The notes beneath the pieces were generated by a model. That model did no database searches, had not been told where the DNA came from, and worked only from the letters and a program-made list of their open reading frames with translations. Of a stretch of 64,000 bases of DNA, positions 41,274 through 51,924 are shown one piece after another. The position numbers and the translations under genes were made by a program. The DNA comes from Hydrogenophaga pseudoflava NBRC 102511 (GTDB lineage: Bacteria > Pseudomonadota > Gammaproteobacteria > Burkholderiales > Burkholderiaceae_C): assembly GCF_001592285.1 (NCBI RefSeq), contig NZ_BCWQ01000006.1:1-64000 (forward strand), given 5' to 3'. The stretch's first letter is position 1. Each line of letters opens with the position of its first letter.

Positions 41274-42572
41274 TCAGGCGGTGCCGCCGAACCGCTTCTG
41301 GATGTAGTTTTCGACGATCTGCTGGAACTCGATGGCGATGGCCTCGCCCCGCAAGGTCATCGCCTTCTGGCCGTCGATGAACACCGGCGCCGCAGGCGCC
41401 TCACCGGTTCCCGGCAGGCTGATGCCGATGTCGGCGTGCTTGCTCTCGCCCGGGCCGTTGACGATGCAGCCCATCACGGCGACCTTCATGCTTTCCACGC
41501 CCGGGTAACGTGCGCGCCAGATCGGCATCGAAGCCCGCAGGAAATCGTCGATCTGTTTGGCCAGCTCCTGGAAGGTGGTGCTGGTGGTGCGGCCGCAACC
41601 AGGACAGGCCGTGACACTGGGCACGAACGTGCGCAGGCCCAGCGCCTGAAGGATCTCGGAGGCCACCACGACCTCCTGGGTCCGTGCCTCACCGGGCTGC
41701 GGAGTGAGCGACACACGGATGGTGTCGCCGATGCCCTGCTGCAGCAGCACCGACAGCGCCGCGGTGGAAGCCACCGTGCCTTTCGCCCCCATGCCAGCCT
41801 CGGTCAGGCCGAGGTGCAGCACATGGTCGGTGCGGCGCGCCAGCTCCTGGTAGACCGCGATCAGGTCCTGGACCCCCGACACCTTGCAGGACAGCATGAT
41901 GTTGGCCGGGTTCAGACCGATCTCTTCGGCACGGCGAGCGGAGTCCAGTGCCGAAGTGATCAGCGCCTCGTACATGACCTGGCGCGCATCCCAGGGTTCG
42001 GCCCGCTGGGCGTTGTCGTCCATCAGCCGAGCCAGCAGGTCCTGGTCCAGGCTGCCCCAGTTGACGCCGATGCGGATCGCCTTGTCGTGGCGGGCGGCAA
42101 TCTCGACCATCTGTGCGAACTGCCGGTCGCCCTTGTCGCCGCGCCCCACGTTGCCCGGATTGATCCGGTATTTGGACAGCGCCTCGGCGCAGGCGGGGTG
42201 GTCGGTCAGCAGGCGGTGGCCGTTGTAATGAAAGTCACCGATCAGCGGCACATGAATGCCCATCCGGTCAAGCTGTTCCCGGATGTGCGGCACGGCCTGC
42301 GCCGCCTCATCGTTGTTCACCGTGATCCGCACCAGCTCGGAACCGGCCAGTGCCAGCTCCTTGACCTGAATGGCGGTCCCGATGGCATCGGCGGTGTCGG
42401 TGTTGGTCATGGACTGCACGCGCACCGGTGCACCGCCGCCAACGGTGACCTCGTGGTCACCCCACCTCACCACGCCGGGACGGCTGTGCCGCACACGCGG
42501 TGCGCTGACGGCGATGGGCTGCGGCTCGGCAGGACTTACTCGATCAGGAAGGGTTGCTCTGAGCATGGTCAT
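41274..42572 (-). CDS. ispG: 4-hydroxy-3-methylbut-2-enyl-diphosphate synthase (IspG/GcpE)
   Basis: A 432-residue iron-sulfur enzyme of the MEP isoprenoid pathway. The cluster cysteines are visible in [11 protein letters not shown] and [11 protein letters not shown]. The N-terminal TIM barrel begins around [13 protein letters not shown]. The ATG at 42572 overlaps the rodZ stop (ATGA). An MTM start allows the first or third codon. Confidence 0.96.
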   Translation of the reverse strand: MTMLRATLPDRVSPAEPQPIAVSAPRVRHSRPGVVRWGDHEVTVGGGAPVRVQSMTNTDTADAIGTAIQVKELALAGSELVRITVNNDEAAQAVPHIREQLDRMGIHVPLIGDFHYNGHRLLTDHPACAEALSKYRINPGNVGRGDKGDRQFAQMVEIAARHDKAIRIGVNWGSLDQDLLARLMDDNAQRAEPWDARQVMYEALITSALDSARRAEEIGLNPANIMLSCKVSGVQDLIAVYQELARRTDHVLHLGLTEAGMGAKGTVASTAALSVLLQQGIGDTIRVSLTPQPGEARTQEVVVASEILQALGLRTFVPSVTACPGCGRTTSTTFQELAKQIDDFLRASMPIWRARYPGVESMKVAVMGCIVNGPGESKHADIGISLPGTGEAPAAPVFIDGQKAMTLRGEAIAIEFQQIVENYIQKRFGGTA

Positions 42573-43462
42573 TTCACCTGGAAGCGCGCCACGCTGTTGC
42601 GTGCAAGCGGCATCACATCAAAGCTCTGGCCTCGCACCGTCACCTGGACCGCGTCGGCCCGGCCGACCACCACCGAGTACGGCGGTGAAGCGGAAAAGTC
42701 AAGCGAATCGCCTGGTTTGAGCATGCGCTGCACCTGGGATACGCCCTTGCCATCCACCACCTCGACCCACGAAGCACCGACAGCCTGGATGCGCAAGAGC
42801 GCCACGTCTGCGACATCCGCGGAGGCGGCCGCTGCAGCGGGCACCGGCACCGGTGCCGCAGCAGGGTTTTCTCCTGTCGCCGGTTCGGTCTGTGTGACAA
42901 CAGTCTGCGATCCGCCCGAAGAGGTTTCGGCAGTCGCTGCCGCGGGAGGGGGCAACGACACCTCTGGTCCGGGCTCCACCCGCTCCGAAGCGTCGACCGC
43001 TGCAGACGGTGCCGCTTGCCGGAACTGGTCGATCGTTGGCCCCCAGTCAGGGGCCAACAACAGGCCCGCAGCGGCCAGCACCAGCAGGAGCGACGCCAGC
43101 ACGGCAGGCCGCCGCAGCCATTCGACGGCGGACGTGGTCGCTCTCTCCTGGGCAGGTTTGAAGGGTGCGTTGATGGTGTTCGGCGTATCGCCCAGCGCGG
43201 GTGTGCGACCGAAAGGAATCTGCTCCAGCACGGGCCCCGGGTCGATCTTCAGATGCCGGCAGGCGCTGGAGGCAAGCGCCCTGGCAAATGTCAGATCGGG
43301 CAGCTCCTCATAGCGGCCAGCCTCCAGCGCCTCCAGTTTCTTGACAGGCACCTTGAGCGCTGCCGCCAGCGCAGCAATGTGCAGGCCGGCCGCCTCTCTC
43401 GACTGCTGCAGCAGCACCGGCCGCATCCAGGCCATATCCTGGGACATGGTCGCCTCACTCAT
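42569..43462 (-). CDS. rodZ: RodZ-like protein: cytoplasmic HTH plus periplasmic DUF4115 domain
   Basis: A 297-residue inner-membrane protein. The N-terminal Xre-type HTH (about 15-80) binds MreB in RodZ proteins rather than DNA. One transmembrane helix lies at about 118-136, then a Pro/Ala/Thr-rich linker (about 150-210) and a C-terminal DUF4115 domain (about 215-297). It supports rod-shape determination. It overlaps pilW by 8 bp and ispG by 4 bp. Confidence 0.88.
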   Translation of the reverse strand: MSEATMSQDMAWMRPVLLQQSREAAGLHIAALAAALKVPVKKLEALEAGRYEELPDLTFARALASSACRHLKIDPGPVLEQIPFGRTPALGDTPNTINAPFKPAQERATTSAVEWLRRPAVLASLLLVLAAAGLLLAPDWGPTIDQFRQAAPSAAVDASERVEPGPEVSLPPPAAATAETSSGGSQTVVTQTEPATGENPAAAPVPVPAAAAASADVADVALLRIQAVGASWVEVVDGKGVSQVQRMLKPGDSLDFSASPPYSVVVGRADAVQVTVRGQSFDVMPLARNSVARFQVK

Positions 43463-44333
43463 TGAAAGCCCCCCGCTGGTAAGACGCCCATTCCTTGGAA
43501 CGGGGGAACCGGCGCTGCAGTTGCTGGGCCAATTGCTCGACCACCTGGACGTTGTTGAGCCTGCGCTCGATCTTGATGCCGAGCCAGAGGGTCTCGGAGT
43601 TGGCCTGCTCGGAGTTGTTGATGCGACGGATCACAAACTGCGCCTTGGTGAATTCGCCCCTGAGGTATTCCAGATTCGCAAGGTTGTATCCCACGAAGGG
43701 GTTGGCCGGATCGAGTTCGTACGACCGCGCGAAGCTGGCCTCCGCCTCGGCGGCCTGCCCCATGCGCAACTGGCAGGTGCCCAGCATCATCAGGGTCTTG
43801 GCCTGGTTGACGTACAAGGGATTGGACAGCGCGCTGCGGAACAGTGCCACGCCCTCGGCGTACCGCTGCCGCTGACAGAGAAACACGCCGTAGTTGTGCA
43901 TGGCGTCGGCGTCGCGCGGATTGATCTGGAGCGCACGGCGGAAACTCTCTTCAGCGAGCACCGGCTCGTTCAGCCGCATGTACACCAGTCCACGCAGCGA
44001 ATAGGCGGGCCCGAAGCTGGCGTCGGCCGCCAGGGACTGCTTGATCTGATCGAGGGCCACCGACGTCTGTCCCTGCTCGAAGTAGCCCGCCGCGAGCTCC
44101 AGCCGGAGCCTTGCCCGCTTGCGTCCTTCGGGCTCATCCGATTCGGTGATGGGCTCCGTGCCCGTACCCGCGCTGGCGTTGGCACTGGTGCCAACGGACG
44201 TGGCAGCACAGCCACCCAGCCCCAACATGACCCCCAGCAGCAGCATCCCCAGAGCACGAACCAGCCATGCAGACCGACCGACCTGCGGGGCCGATCCGGG
44301 CAGAGTTTCTGATCGCGCGCTGAAATCGTTCAT
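43455..44333 (-). CDS. pilW: Type IV pilus biogenesis/stability lipoprotein PilW (PilF)
   Basis: A 292-residue lipoprotein (lipobox LGLGGC near residue 40, preceded by a hydrophobic stretch) with about six TPR repeats (e.g. ARLRLELAAGYFEQGQ, DADAMHNYGVFLCQRQ). It helps the PilQ secretin multimerise in the outer membrane. AAGGA lies 9 nt before the ATG at 44333; an ATG 9 bp upstream overlaps the rlmN stop (ATGA) and is an alternative start. The order rlmN-pilW-rodZ-ispG is conserved in betaproteobacteria. Confidence 0.92.
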   Translation of the reverse strand: MNDFSARSETLPGSAPQVGRSAWLVRALGMLLLGVMLGLGGCAATSVGTSANASAGTGTEPITESDEPEGRKRARLRLELAAGYFEQGQTSVALDQIKQSLAADASFGPAYSLRGLVYMRLNEPVLAEESFRRALQINPRDADAMHNYGVFLCQRQRYAEGVALFRSALSNPLYVNQAKTLMMLGTCQLRMGQAAEAEASFARSYELDPANPFVGYNLANLEYLRGEFTKAQFVIRRINNSEQANSETLWLGIKIERRLNNVQVVEQLAQQLQRRFPRSKEWASYQRGAFNE

Positions 44334-44338
44334 GCCTG

Positions 44339-45466
44339 TCATTCCTTGGCTGGGTGCACAAATCGGATGGGTTGGGCCGCAGCGATCCGCCTGGCGACCT
44401 GGGTTCGGTCCATCACGTCTCCAGCCAGTTGGCCGCAGGCTGCATCGATGTCGTCACCACGCGTCTTTCGCACGGTGGTCACGATGCCAGCCTCGCTGAG
44501 GATCCTGGCGAACGCCTGCACCACAGGACGCGGCGAACACTTCAGGCCGGAGTCGGGAAACGGGTTGAAGGGTATCAGGTTGAATTTGCACGGAACACCC
44601 CGACCACCGTGATGCCGCACCAGCTCCAGCAACTGCGCGGCGTGCTCAGGCTGGTCATTGACCCCGTCCAGCATGCAGTACTCGAACGTGATGAAGTCGC
44701 GCGGCGCAGCCGGCAGATAGCGCAGGCAGGCATCCAGCAGCTCGGCAATCGGGTACTTGCGATTGATGGGCACCAGGACATCGCGCAACTGGTCGTTGGG
44801 CGCGTGGAGCGACACAGCCAGCGCTACCGGGCAGTCCTTGGCGAGGCGGTCGATCATGGGCACCACGCCCGAGGTCGACACCGTGACGCGCCGCCTTGAG
44901 AGCCCGTAGCCATGGTCGTCCAGCATCACTCTCAGCGCTGGCACCAGGGCGCTGTAATTCTGCAAGGGCTCACCCATGCCCATCATCACAACGTTGGTGA
45001 CCACACGCTCGGACGACTTCAGGTGCTGGCGCAGGAAGTGCTCTGCGTGCCAGAGCTGGGCCAGGATTTCTCCGGTCGTCAGATTGCGGGAGAAGCCCTG
45101 GTGACCGGTGGAGCAGAAGCGGCAGCCCACGGCACAGCCCGCCTGCGAAGACACGCACAGCGTGCCACGGTCGTCTTCTGGGATGAACACGGTTTCGACG
45201 GCGTTGCCGTCGCCCACATCGAACAGCCACTTGATGGTGCCGTCGGCCGAATCCTGGCGCGAAAGCACCGGCAGGCCGGTGATGGAGCAGACCGATGGGA
45301 GCTTTTCACGCAGGCTCTTGGCGAGATCACTCATCTCGTCGAACCGCGAAGCACCCTTCTGATGAATCCAGCGAAACAGCTGGACGGCGCGGAAGCGCTT
45401 TTCGCCCAGCTGTTCGCAAAAGGCGGTCAGGCCCTCGAGATCGAAGTCGAGCAGGTTGACCGTCAT
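44339..45466 (-). CDS. rlmN: Dual-specificity 23S rRNA/tRNA adenine-C2 methyltransferase
   Basis: A 375-residue radical SAM methyltransferase that methylates A2503 of 23S rRNA and A37 of some tRNAs. The cluster motif is [11 protein letters not shown]. The N-terminal HhH-like domain begins [13 protein letters not shown], and a conserved Cys lies near the C-terminus (DIDAACGQL). I chose the ATG at 45466 by homology; a TTG seven codons upstream has no support. Confidence 0.95.
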   Translation of the reverse strand: MTVNLLDFDLEGLTAFCEQLGEKRFRAVQLFRWIHQKGASRFDEMSDLAKSLREKLPSVCSITGLPVLSRQDSADGTIKWLFDVGDGNAVETVFIPEDDRGTLCVSSQAGCAVGCRFCSTGHQGFSRNLTTGEILAQLWHAEHFLRQHLKSSERVVTNVVMMGMGEPLQNYSALVPALRVMLDDHGYGLSRRRVTVSTSGVVPMIDRLAKDCPVALAVSLHAPNDQLRDVLVPINRKYPIAELLDACLRYLPAAPRDFITFEYCMLDGVNDQPEHAAQLLELVRHHGGRGVPCKFNLIPFNPFPDSGLKCSPRPVVQAFARILSEAGIVTTVRKTRGDDIDAACGQLAGDVMDRTQVARRIAAAQPIRFVHPAKE

Positions 45467-45487
45467 GATGGCATGGTCAGCCCGCAA

Positions 45488-45913
45488 TCAGCGCGAGTAG
45501 ACGTTCATGCCGGGGAAGAAGAAAGCCACTTCCACGGCAGCGGTTTCGGGGGCGTCGGAGCCGTGCACGGCGTTGGCGTCGATGCTGTCGGCGAAGTCGG
45601 CGCGGATGGTGCCGGCGGCGGCCTTCTTGGGATCGGTGGCGCCCATCAGGTCACGGTTCTTGAGAATGGCGCCTTCGCCTTCCAGGACCTGGATCATCAC
45701 GGGGCCGGAGATCATGAAGCTCACCAGATCCTTGAAGAACGGACGCTCCTTGTGCACGGCGTAGAACTGCTCGGCTTCGCGCTGCGACAGGTGGGCCATC
45801 CGGGCGGCCACAACCTTCAGGCCGGCTGCTTCGAAACGGGCGTAGATCTGGCCGATGACGTTCTTGGCAACAGCGTCGGGCTTGATGATGGAGAGGGTGC
45901 GTTCGATGGCCAT
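45488..45913 (-). CDS. ndk: Nucleoside diphosphate kinase
   Basis: A 141-residue enzyme equilibrating NDP and NTP pools. The catalytic His is in [12 protein letters not shown] and the N-terminus [15 protein letters not shown] is typical. AAGGA lies 6 nt before the ATG. It is the first gene of the ndk-rlmN-pilW-rodZ-ispG-hisS stretch. Confidence 0.97.
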   Translation of the reverse strand: MAIERTLSIIKPDAVAKNVIGQIYARFEAAGLKVVAARMAHLSQREAEQFYAVHKERPFFKDLVSFMISGPVMIQVLEGEGAILKNRDLMGATDPKKAAAGTIRADFADSIDANAVHGSDAPETAAVEVAFFFPGMNVYSR

Positions 45914-46025
45914 GATGGTCCTTGGAGCAGGTTATGAAATAGAAATCGTGCGCCTTGCGGCAAAGCCCTTGATTCTACATCGCGCCCATGTCAACACACC
46001 CGATGCCCTCAGGGGCACGCCGGGC

Positions 46026-47303
46026 TCAGCGCCCTCCGGACCGCCCTGGCTTCCGGCCCTTCTGCGGCATCTTGTCGCGTGCAGCGTCGCGCTCCCTGCG
46101 CCGTTGCAGCGAGTCCTGCCCGATGTATCCATACGAGGTTTTCATGGGGTCCGGCTGTCCGCCCGCCCCGGCACCCTTGGCGGGTGCCTTGCCAGGACTC
46201 TTTCCAAAGCCCCTCGCACCAGCCCCGGCAGGCTTGCCGTCCTTGGCAAAGGACGCTCCGGCGCGCGCTCCGCCGCCTTTCCCGTCGGGTCGGGGCCCCT
46301 TTCCAAAGTGCCTGCCACGCCCACCGGTGTCACGAACAGAAGCCGGGCCCTCGCCGCTTTGCGGCATACCGGCCGCGGTGGTCAGTCGCTCAATGTCCCG
46401 ATGATCCAGTTCAAGCCAGACTCCTCGTTTGAGCCCCCGCGGAAGCATCATGGCGCCATAGCGGATGCGAATCAGGCGGCTGACGGCGTGACCCACCGCC
46501 TCGAACATGCGACGCACCTCGCGGTTGCGACCCTCGGCGATGGTCACCCGGTACCAGCAATTGGCCCCTTCACCGCCCCCCTCCTCGATGGACGCAAACT
46601 GGGCCATCCCGTCATCGAGCCTCACCCCATCGAGAAGGCGCTGCTTTTCTTCAGAGGACAACGCGCCCAGCACGCGCACGGCGTATTCCCGCTGCAATCC
46701 GAACCGGGGATGCATCAGCCGGTTGGCCAGCTCGCCGGAGTTCGTGAGCAGCAGCAACCCCTCCGTGTTGAGGTCCAGGCGTCCCACGGACTGCCACTTG
46801 CCGGTCTGCAGACGGGGCAGGCGGCGGAATACCGTGGGCCGGTTCTGCGGGTCGTCGTGTGTCACCACCTCGCCAGCGGGCTTGTGATAAGCGAGTACCC
46901 GCGGCGGAGGTGGCGCGATGCGAACACGCACCGGCTTGCCATTGACCTTGATGGTGTCCCCGTACTGGATGCGCTGACCGATGTGCGCCGGTTCACCATT
47001 GACGGAAATGCGCCCCTCCAGAATCAGCTGCTCCATCTCCAGCCGCGAACCCAGCCCCGCCTGGGCCAGCACTTTGTGGAGCTTGGGGGAGTCGGCCTCG
47101 GGCTGCAGCACGCGCTTGGAAGGAAGAGGCAGGTCCTGTTCCTGCACGGCATCAAATGCCCCGCTGACCACATCATCAAAGGCCATACTGCCGGAAACCG
47201 GGGCCGCGGCGGGCGCAGACGCGGGCACGGACCCGGCAGGCGATTCAGCCTGACCTTCGTCCAGAGCGGTTTCATTCGGCTGTCGGGGGGGCACCATGTT
47301 CAT
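46026..47303 (-). CDS. rluB: 23S rRNA pseudouridine(2605) synthase RluB-like
   Basis: A 425-residue RsuA/RluB-family pseudouridine synthase. It has an Ala/Pro/Ser-rich N-terminal extension (about 1-65), an S4 domain ([13 protein letters not shown]) and the catalytic Asp in [14 protein letters not shown]. The Gly/Lys/Arg/Pro-rich basic C-terminal tail of about 100 residues probably binds RNA. CAGGA 5 nt upstream supports the ATG at 47303, giving a 32-bp overlap with scpB. Confidence 0.92.
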   Translation of the reverse strand: MNMVPPRQPNETALDEGQAESPAGSVPASAPAAAPVSGSMAFDDVVSGAFDAVQEQDLPLPSKRVLQPEADSPKLHKVLAQAGLGSRLEMEQLILEGRISVNGEPAHIGQRIQYGDTIKVNGKPVRVRIAPPPPRVLAYHKPAGEVVTHDDPQNRPTVFRRLPRLQTGKWQSVGRLDLNTEGLLLLTNSGELANRLMHPRFGLQREYAVRVLGALSSEEKQRLLDGVRLDDGMAQFASIEEGGGEGANCWYRVTIAEGRNREVRRMFEAVGHAVSRLIRIRYGAMMLPRGLKRGVWLELDHRDIERLTTAAGMPQSGEGPASVRDTGGRGRHFGKGPRPDGKGGGARAGASFAKDGKPAGAGARGFGKSPGKAPAKGAGAGGQPDPMKTSYGYIGQDSLQRRRERDAARDKMPQKGRKPGRSGGR

Positions 47304-47928
47304 GCTGTTCCTGAAAAAGTTCGGATGTCTGGGATTCAACGGGCTCTCCCGCCTGCTCCGGGGTGCTGCCGCCCAAGGCGTCAAAGTCCAGCCGCCCCAG
47401 AGCGGACTCCTGAACCTCGCTGCTGTCCAGCGGCGGCAGCTGATCAAGCGACGACAGGCCGAGGTCGTCCAGAAACTGGCGCGTCGTGGCAAACAGCGCG
47501 GGCCGCCCGACGGTTTCCCGGTGGCCGATGACCTCGATCCAGCCCCGGTCTTCCAGCTGCTTGAGGATCAGGGAGTTGATAGTCACGCCCCGAATGTCCT
47601 CCATGTCGCCCCGCGTCACGGGTTGTCGGTAGGCAATGATCGCCAGTGTTTCCATGGCCGCCCGCGTGTACTTGGGTGGCTTCTCAGGGTGCAGCCGGTC
47701 CAGGAAAGGTCGCAACTCAGGACGGCTCTGGAAGCGCCAACCGGAAGCCACCTGGACCAACTCCACGCCTCGACCAGTCCATTCGGCCTGCAGGTCCGTC
47801 AACAGGGTTTTGAGTGTGTCGGCCGACACCTCTCCATCGAACAGCACGCCCAGCTCCCTGACGGACAAGGGTTGGGGCGCACAGATCAGGGCCGTCTCGA
47901 CGACGCGCCGGGCATCCGAAGTGTTCAT
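47272..47928 (-). CDS. scpB: Segregation and condensation protein B
   Basis: A 218-residue winged-helix protein of the SMC-ScpAB complex. It has tandem winged helices (e.g. [20 protein letters not shown]) followed by an acidic disordered tail. The gene for ScpA is not in the window. It is co-transcribed with rluB through a 32-bp overlap, a usual pairing. Confidence 0.94.
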   Translation of the reverse strand: MNTSDARRVVETALICAPQPLSVRELGVLFDGEVSADTLKTLLTDLQAEWTGRGVELVQVASGWRFQSRPELRPFLDRLHPEKPPKYTRAAMETLAIIAYRQPVTRGDMEDIRGVTINSLILKQLEDRGWIEVIGHRETVGRPALFATTRQFLDDLGLSSLDQLPPLDSSEVQESALGRLDFDALGGSTPEQAGEPVESQTSELFQEQHEHGAPPTAE

Positions 47929-48070
47929 CGGTGGTGCCTGAAAATGAATAATGGGGGTCCTGACAAAGCCGCAACAGCGGCAGCGGGCGTCGCGCAGGAC
48001 TGACCGAGTGCTACAGGAATCGGGGATGGACGCGACGCTTCAAAGGCCCTGAGGGCTGTTGAAACCGGGT

Positions 48071-49066
48071 CTACAGATCGCCTTCATTGTAACGGAGCCC
48101 CGCGGCGTCCAAGGCGGCCCGGAAATCGGCTGGTACTGCGCTGGAAAAGCCCAGCTCGGCACCCGACACCGGATGACTCAGACGCAAGCGCGCTGCGTGC
48201 AACGCCTGCCGCTGCATGCCCCACGCCACGCGACCACCATACAGCGCATCGCCCACAAGCGGATGACCAAGCCAGGCCATGTGCACCCGGATCTGGTGCG
48301 TTCGGCCGGTGTGAAGCTTGCAAGCCACCAGGCACGCCTGATCGACGGCATCCATCACCCTGAACGTCGTGCGAGCCGGCTTGCCTGCGGTACTGTCTTG
48401 GCGCAGAACGGCCATCCGCAAACGGTTGGCCGGGTCGCGCCCTACCGGCTGGTCGACCTCACACAGCTCGTCTCGCCGCCAACGGCCATGACCGATGGCC
48501 AAGTACTCGCGCTGAACCTCGCGCGCCGCGATCGCACGCACCAGACCATCTACCGCACGACGGCTCTTGCCCACGAGCATCAGGCCGGAGGTGTCCTTGT
48601 CCAGCCGATGCACGATGCCGGCGCGCGGCAAGCTGGCGGCGCCGGGGTGGTGGGCCAGCAGCCCGTTGAGCAGCGTGCCGGTCCAGTTGCCGGCCGCAGG
48701 ATGAACCACCAGCCCCACCGGCTTGCAGATCACCATCAGGTCCTCGTCCTCGTAGACGATGTCCAGCACCATGGACTGGGCCACAAAGGCCATGGCCTGC
48801 TGCGTGGGTCGCAATTCGACCCGGAGCCGACCGCCAGCCACCAATCGCGCCGAGGGCTTGGCGGCCAGCCGGCCATCCAGCGACACCGCACCCTCCGCCA
48901 TCAGCTGCTGGAGGTACGACCTCGAAAGCTCGGGCACCAGGGTGGCCAGCGCCTTGTCGATGCGCCAACCGTGCATGTCTGCAGGCACAGGGAGGTCGCG
49001 CACCTCGGTGTCCGCCAGCACATCGGCGGCGTCGACTTCAACCTCGGTCGCGCCTGGTCCGTTCAC
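48071..49066 (-). CDS. rluD: 23S rRNA pseudouridine(1911/1915/1917) synthase
   Basis: A 331-residue RluA/RluD-family enzyme. It has an S4 domain (RIDKALATLVPELSRSYLQQ) and the catalytic Asp in AGIVHRLDKDTSGLML; the RTHQIRVHM segment is intact. The start is uncertain: the GTG at 49064-49066 gives a family-typical length, while TTG at 49096 lies further out. It is divergent from bamD (60 bp), the usual arrangement for this pair. Confidence 0.92.
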   Translation of the reverse strand: MNGPGATEVEVDAADVLADTEVRDLPVPADMHGWRIDKALATLVPELSRSYLQQLMAEGAVSLDGRLAAKPSARLVAGGRLRVELRPTQQAMAFVAQSMVLDIVYEDEDLMVICKPVGLVVHPAAGNWTGTLLNGLLAHHPGAASLPRAGIVHRLDKDTSGLMLVGKSRRAVDGLVRAIAAREVQREYLAIGHGRWRRDELCEVDQPVGRDPANRLRMAVLRQDSTAGKPARTTFRVMDAVDQACLVACKLHTGRTHQIRVHMAWLGHPLVGDALYGGRVAWGMQRQALHAARLRLSHPVSGAELGFSSAVPADFRAALDAAGLRYNEGDL

Positions 49067-49078
49067 CCCCCCCGTCGA

Positions 49079-49084
49079 TATAAT
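49079..49084 (+). promoter_or_regulatory. -10 element TATAAT of bamD
   Basis: A consensus TATAAT lies 41 bp before the bamD GTG start, which suits a short leader with the GAAGGT ribosome binding site. No good -35 is visible. Confidence 0.55.
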
Positions 49085-49125
49085 TTCTGCAGCCAATCCG
49101 GTGTTCCAGTTGTGAAGGTAAGCGT

Positions 49126-49932
49126 GTGATTCCTCGTTCGAGATTATCGGTCGTGCCCCTGTGTGCCGTTGCCGCCGCGCTGAGCTTCTCGGGCTGCAGC
49201 TCCACTCCCGTGGACCCGACCAAGGACTGGAGCCCCAACAAGATCCACAGCGAGGCGATGGACGAGCGCAACGCGGGCAACTACGAAAAGGCCATCGGCC
49301 TGTACGAGAAGCTCGAAGGGCGCGCGGCCGGCACGCCTCTGGCCCAGCAGGCCCAGCTCGAAAAGGCCTACACGCAGTACAAGGCTGGCGAGCAGGCCCA
49401 GGCATTGGCCACCATCGAGCGCTTTCTGCGTCTGCATCCGGCCAGCCCTGCGCTGGACTATGCGCTCTACCTCAAGGGCTTGGTGACGTTCAACGAAAAC
49501 CTCGGTCTTCTTGGCTCGCTCGTCCAGCAGGACCTCTCCGAACGCGACCAGAAAGCGGCCAAGGAGTCGTTCGAGGCGCTGCGCGAGGTGGTAACCCGTT
49601 TCCCTGACTCGCGCTATGCACCGGATGCCCGGGCGCGCATGACCCACATTGTCAACTCGCTGGCACAGTCGGAAGTGCATGTGGCCCGCTATTACATGAG
49701 CCGTGGGGCGTACCTCGCGGCCATCAACCGCGCGCAAACCGCCATCACCGACTACCCCAAGGCACCGGCCCTGGAAGAAGCCCTGGCCATTCTCGTGAGC
49801 AGCTACGACGCACTCGGAATGACCCAGTTGCGTGACGACGCCAGACGGGTGCTTCAATCCAGCTTCCCGAACAGCGCCTACCTCGGTCGCACGCAGAGCA
49901 TCGGCAGCAAGCCGTGGTGGAAGCTCTGGTGA
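49126..49932 (+). CDS. bamD: Outer membrane protein assembly factor BamD
   Basis: A 268-residue lipoprotein (lipobox LSFSGC) with five TPR-like repeats (NAGNYEKAIGLYEKLEG onward). It is the essential lipoprotein of the BAM complex. The start is GTG at 49126, with GAAGGT upstream. It is divergent from rluD. BamB, another BAM lipoprotein, is also in this window, but in a separate operon. Confidence 0.94.
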   Translation: MIPRSRLSVVPLCAVAAALSFSGCSSTPVDPTKDWSPNKIHSEAMDERNAGNYEKAIGLYEKLEGRAAGTPLAQQAQLEKAYTQYKAGEQAQALATIERFLRLHPASPALDYALYLKGLVTFNENLGLLGSLVQQDLSERDQKAAKESFEALREVVTRFPDSRYAPDARARMTHIVNSLAQSEVHVARYYMSRGAYLAAINRAQTAITDYPKAPALEEALAILVSSYDALGMTQLRDDARRVLQSSFPNSAYLGRTQSIGSKPWWKLW

Positions 49933-50022
49933 CGCCACGCTGCCAGCAGCAGTGGGCTGGAAATTAGTGGTTACCATGCGGACCAGTGTGGGCAGCCCGC
50001 CCGCTCAAAAAGACGTTCTCCC

Positions 50023-50781
50023 ATGACCAAAGGCTATCGCATCCATGCGTCAACCGGCATCCATCGGGGTGACCGTGACTACCAGCAGGATCAGGTCTGT
50101 CTGCTGCATCATCCCCGCGAAAGCGGCTGCCTGCTGGCGGTGGTGGCGGATGGCATGGGTGGCCGAAGCGGCGGCAGAAAAGCGTCGGACCAGGTGATGC
50201 TGACCTCGCGCCAGCTGTTCGAGCGCTACGACCCGGACACCGACGATCCTGCGGCCATGCTGCGGCAAGTTGTTGAAGAATCGCACCTTGTGATCAAGCT
50301 CACCGCCGTGTCGGCCGAGCAGGAGCCCCACAGCACGATTGCCGCGTTCCTGCTCACCCCCGGTGGCAGCAGCCAATGGGTGCACGCTGGCGACTCACGG
50401 ATCTACCACTTCCGCAACGGCAAGATGGTGTTCCGCACCATGGATCACTCCTACGTGCAGTCGCTGGTCAACCAGGGAGAGATCACCGAGGAAGAGGCAC
50501 TGGACCATCCGCACTCCAACATCCTGATGGGTTGTCTGGGTACCGACAGCGATCCCCCTGTGGACCTGCATGTGATCCCGCAACTGGGGCCCGGCGACGC
50601 GATCATGGCCTGCAGCGACGGCGTGTGGCACTACTTCACGCCGGACGAGCTCGCCAGCACGGTGGCCATGCTCTCGCCCCGCGAGGCCTGCGAGTTCCTG
50701 ATCCAGAAAGCCCGCTCCCGGGCCAAGGGCTCTGGTGACAACCTGTCGCTGACCATCGTCAAACTCGATCCGCTGACCTGA
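50023..50781 (+). CDS. PP2C-family serine/threonine phosphatase
   Basis: A 252-residue cytoplasmic metal-dependent phosphatase. The metal-binding motifs are visible: VADGMGG (D43), HAGDSRIYHF, ACSDGVWHY and GSGDNLSL. The first conserved acidic region reads HRGDRDYQQDQV. No kinase gene is nearby, so it is an orphan. It follows bamD by 90 bp with no clear terminator between, and converges on zapE. Confidence 0.87.
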   Translation: MTKGYRIHASTGIHRGDRDYQQDQVCLLHHPRESGCLLAVVADGMGGRSGGRKASDQVMLTSRQLFERYDPDTDDPAAMLRQVVEESHLVIKLTAVSAEQEPHSTIAAFLLTPGGSSQWVHAGDSRIYHFRNGKMVFRTMDHSYVQSLVNQGEITEEEALDHPHSNILMGCLGTDSDPPVDLHVIPQLGPGDAIMACSDGVWHYFTPDELASTVAMLSPREACEFLIQKARSRAKGSGDNLSLTIVKLDPLT

Positions 50782-50816
50782 TCAGCGCAACACCTGGAGC
50801 CTGAACGGGCTGATCA
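50779..50816. terminator. Inverted repeat joining two convergent stop codons
   Basis: TGATCAGC (50779-50786) pairs with GCTGATCA (50809-50816) over a 22-nt loop. The first arm begins with the phosphatase TGA and the second ends with the zapE TGA read on the minus strand. There is no T-run. It could be a bidirectional end hairpin. Confidence 0.45.
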
Positions 50817-51911
50817 CGTCAGCCCGGTATCGACGGTCCGGTGCGCCAGCGCCAGATATTCGGCTGACTGCATCTCTCCCAGGCGCGAAACTGTCCTGGG
50901 GAATTCGTGTGCCATCGGGCCATCGGTGTAGAGCTGCTCAGGCGACACCGCAGCCGACATCACCAGCTTGACACGGCGGTCATAAAGCACATCGATCAGC
51001 CAGGTGAAACGGCGCGCTTCCGATGCTTGGCGCACCGCCATCTGCGGCACATTGGACAGCAGCAGCGTATGAAACTGTGAGGCGATTTCCAGGTAGTCGT
51101 TCTGCGAACGTGGACCACCACAGAGCGTCTGGAAGTCGAACCAGATCACGCCACCCGCCCGGCGCCTGGAACGGATCTCGCGCGACTCGATGTGCATCAC
51201 CGGGTCCTCGTCGTGCGCCTCGGCCAGTTCGCCAAAGGTTTTGTCCATCGCAGCATCGGCTGCCTCGCCCAGTGGGAAGTGGTAGAGCTCGATGTGCGTC
51301 AGCGTGCGCTGGCGGTAGTCGGTGCCGTTGTCGACATTGATCACTTCCAGCTTTTGCTTGAGCAGCTCGATGGCCGGCAGAATGCGGTCACGGTGCAGGC
51401 CGTTGGGGTACAGGCCATCGGGATGGAAGTTGGACGTGGTGACAAAACCCACTCCCGCCTTGAACAGCGCGTCCAGCAGGCGGTGCAGGATCATGGCGTC
51501 TGTCACGTCCGCCACGTGGAACTCGTCGAAGCAGATCAGCTTGTAGCGCTCGGCGATGCGCCGCCCCAGCTCGTCCAACGGATTGACCGTTCCTTGCAGG
51601 TCGCGCAGCTCGCGGTGCACTTCCCGCATGAACTCATGGAAATGCAGCCGCGTCTTGCGCCTGATCGGGACCGCGTTGAAGAAGCAGTCCATCAGGAAGC
51701 TCTTGCCGCGCCCCACCCCACCGAACATGTAGACCCCGCGCGGAATCTCCGGCTTGACGAACATCTTCTTCAGCGCATTGGAACGGCGCTGCTTGTACGT
51801 CGTCCATTCGGCGGCACACCGCTCCAGCGCGTCAATGGCACGCTGCTGGGCGGGGTCGGTGGTGTAGCCGCGCTGCTTCAGCTCGGCTTCGTAGGTGGCG
51901 CGGACCGACAA
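50814..51911 (-). CDS. zapE: Cell division ATPase ZapE (AFG1-like)
   Basis: A 365-residue AAA-like ATPase, linked in E. coli to Z-ring stability under stress. Walker A is GGVGRGKSF and Walker B LICFDEFHV. The start is TTG at 51909-51911, 13 bp after lpd; no better start was found. It sits downstream of the 2-oxoglutarate dehydrogenase genes, as in many betaproteobacteria. Confidence 0.9.
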   Translation of the reverse strand: MSVRATYEAELKQRGYTTDPAQQRAIDALERCAAEWTTYKQRRSNALKKMFVKPEIPRGVYMFGGVGRGKSFLMDCFFNAVPIRRKTRLHFHEFMREVHRELRDLQGTVNPLDELGRRIAERYKLICFDEFHVADVTDAMILHRLLDALFKAGVGFVTTSNFHPDGLYPNGLHRDRILPAIELLKQKLEVINVDNGTDYRQRTLTHIELYHFPLGEAADAAMDKTFGELAEAHDEDPVMHIESREIRSRRRAGGVIWFDFQTLCGGPRSQNDYLEIASQFHTLLLSNVPQMAVRQASEARRFTWLIDVLYDRRVKLVMSAAVSPEQLYTDGPMAHEFPRTVSRLGEMQSAEYLALAHRTVDTGLT

Positions 51912-51924
51912 GGGCGAACCTGTG

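Noticed and set aside
41436..43313. Long plus-strand frame opposite ispG and rodZ
   Set aside because: Crosses two well-supported genes in antisense and has no recognisable domain.
45972..45994. TTGACA and TAGAAT upstream of ndk
   Set aside because: Both hexamers are good, but they are only 11 bp apart, too close for a sigma-70 promoter.
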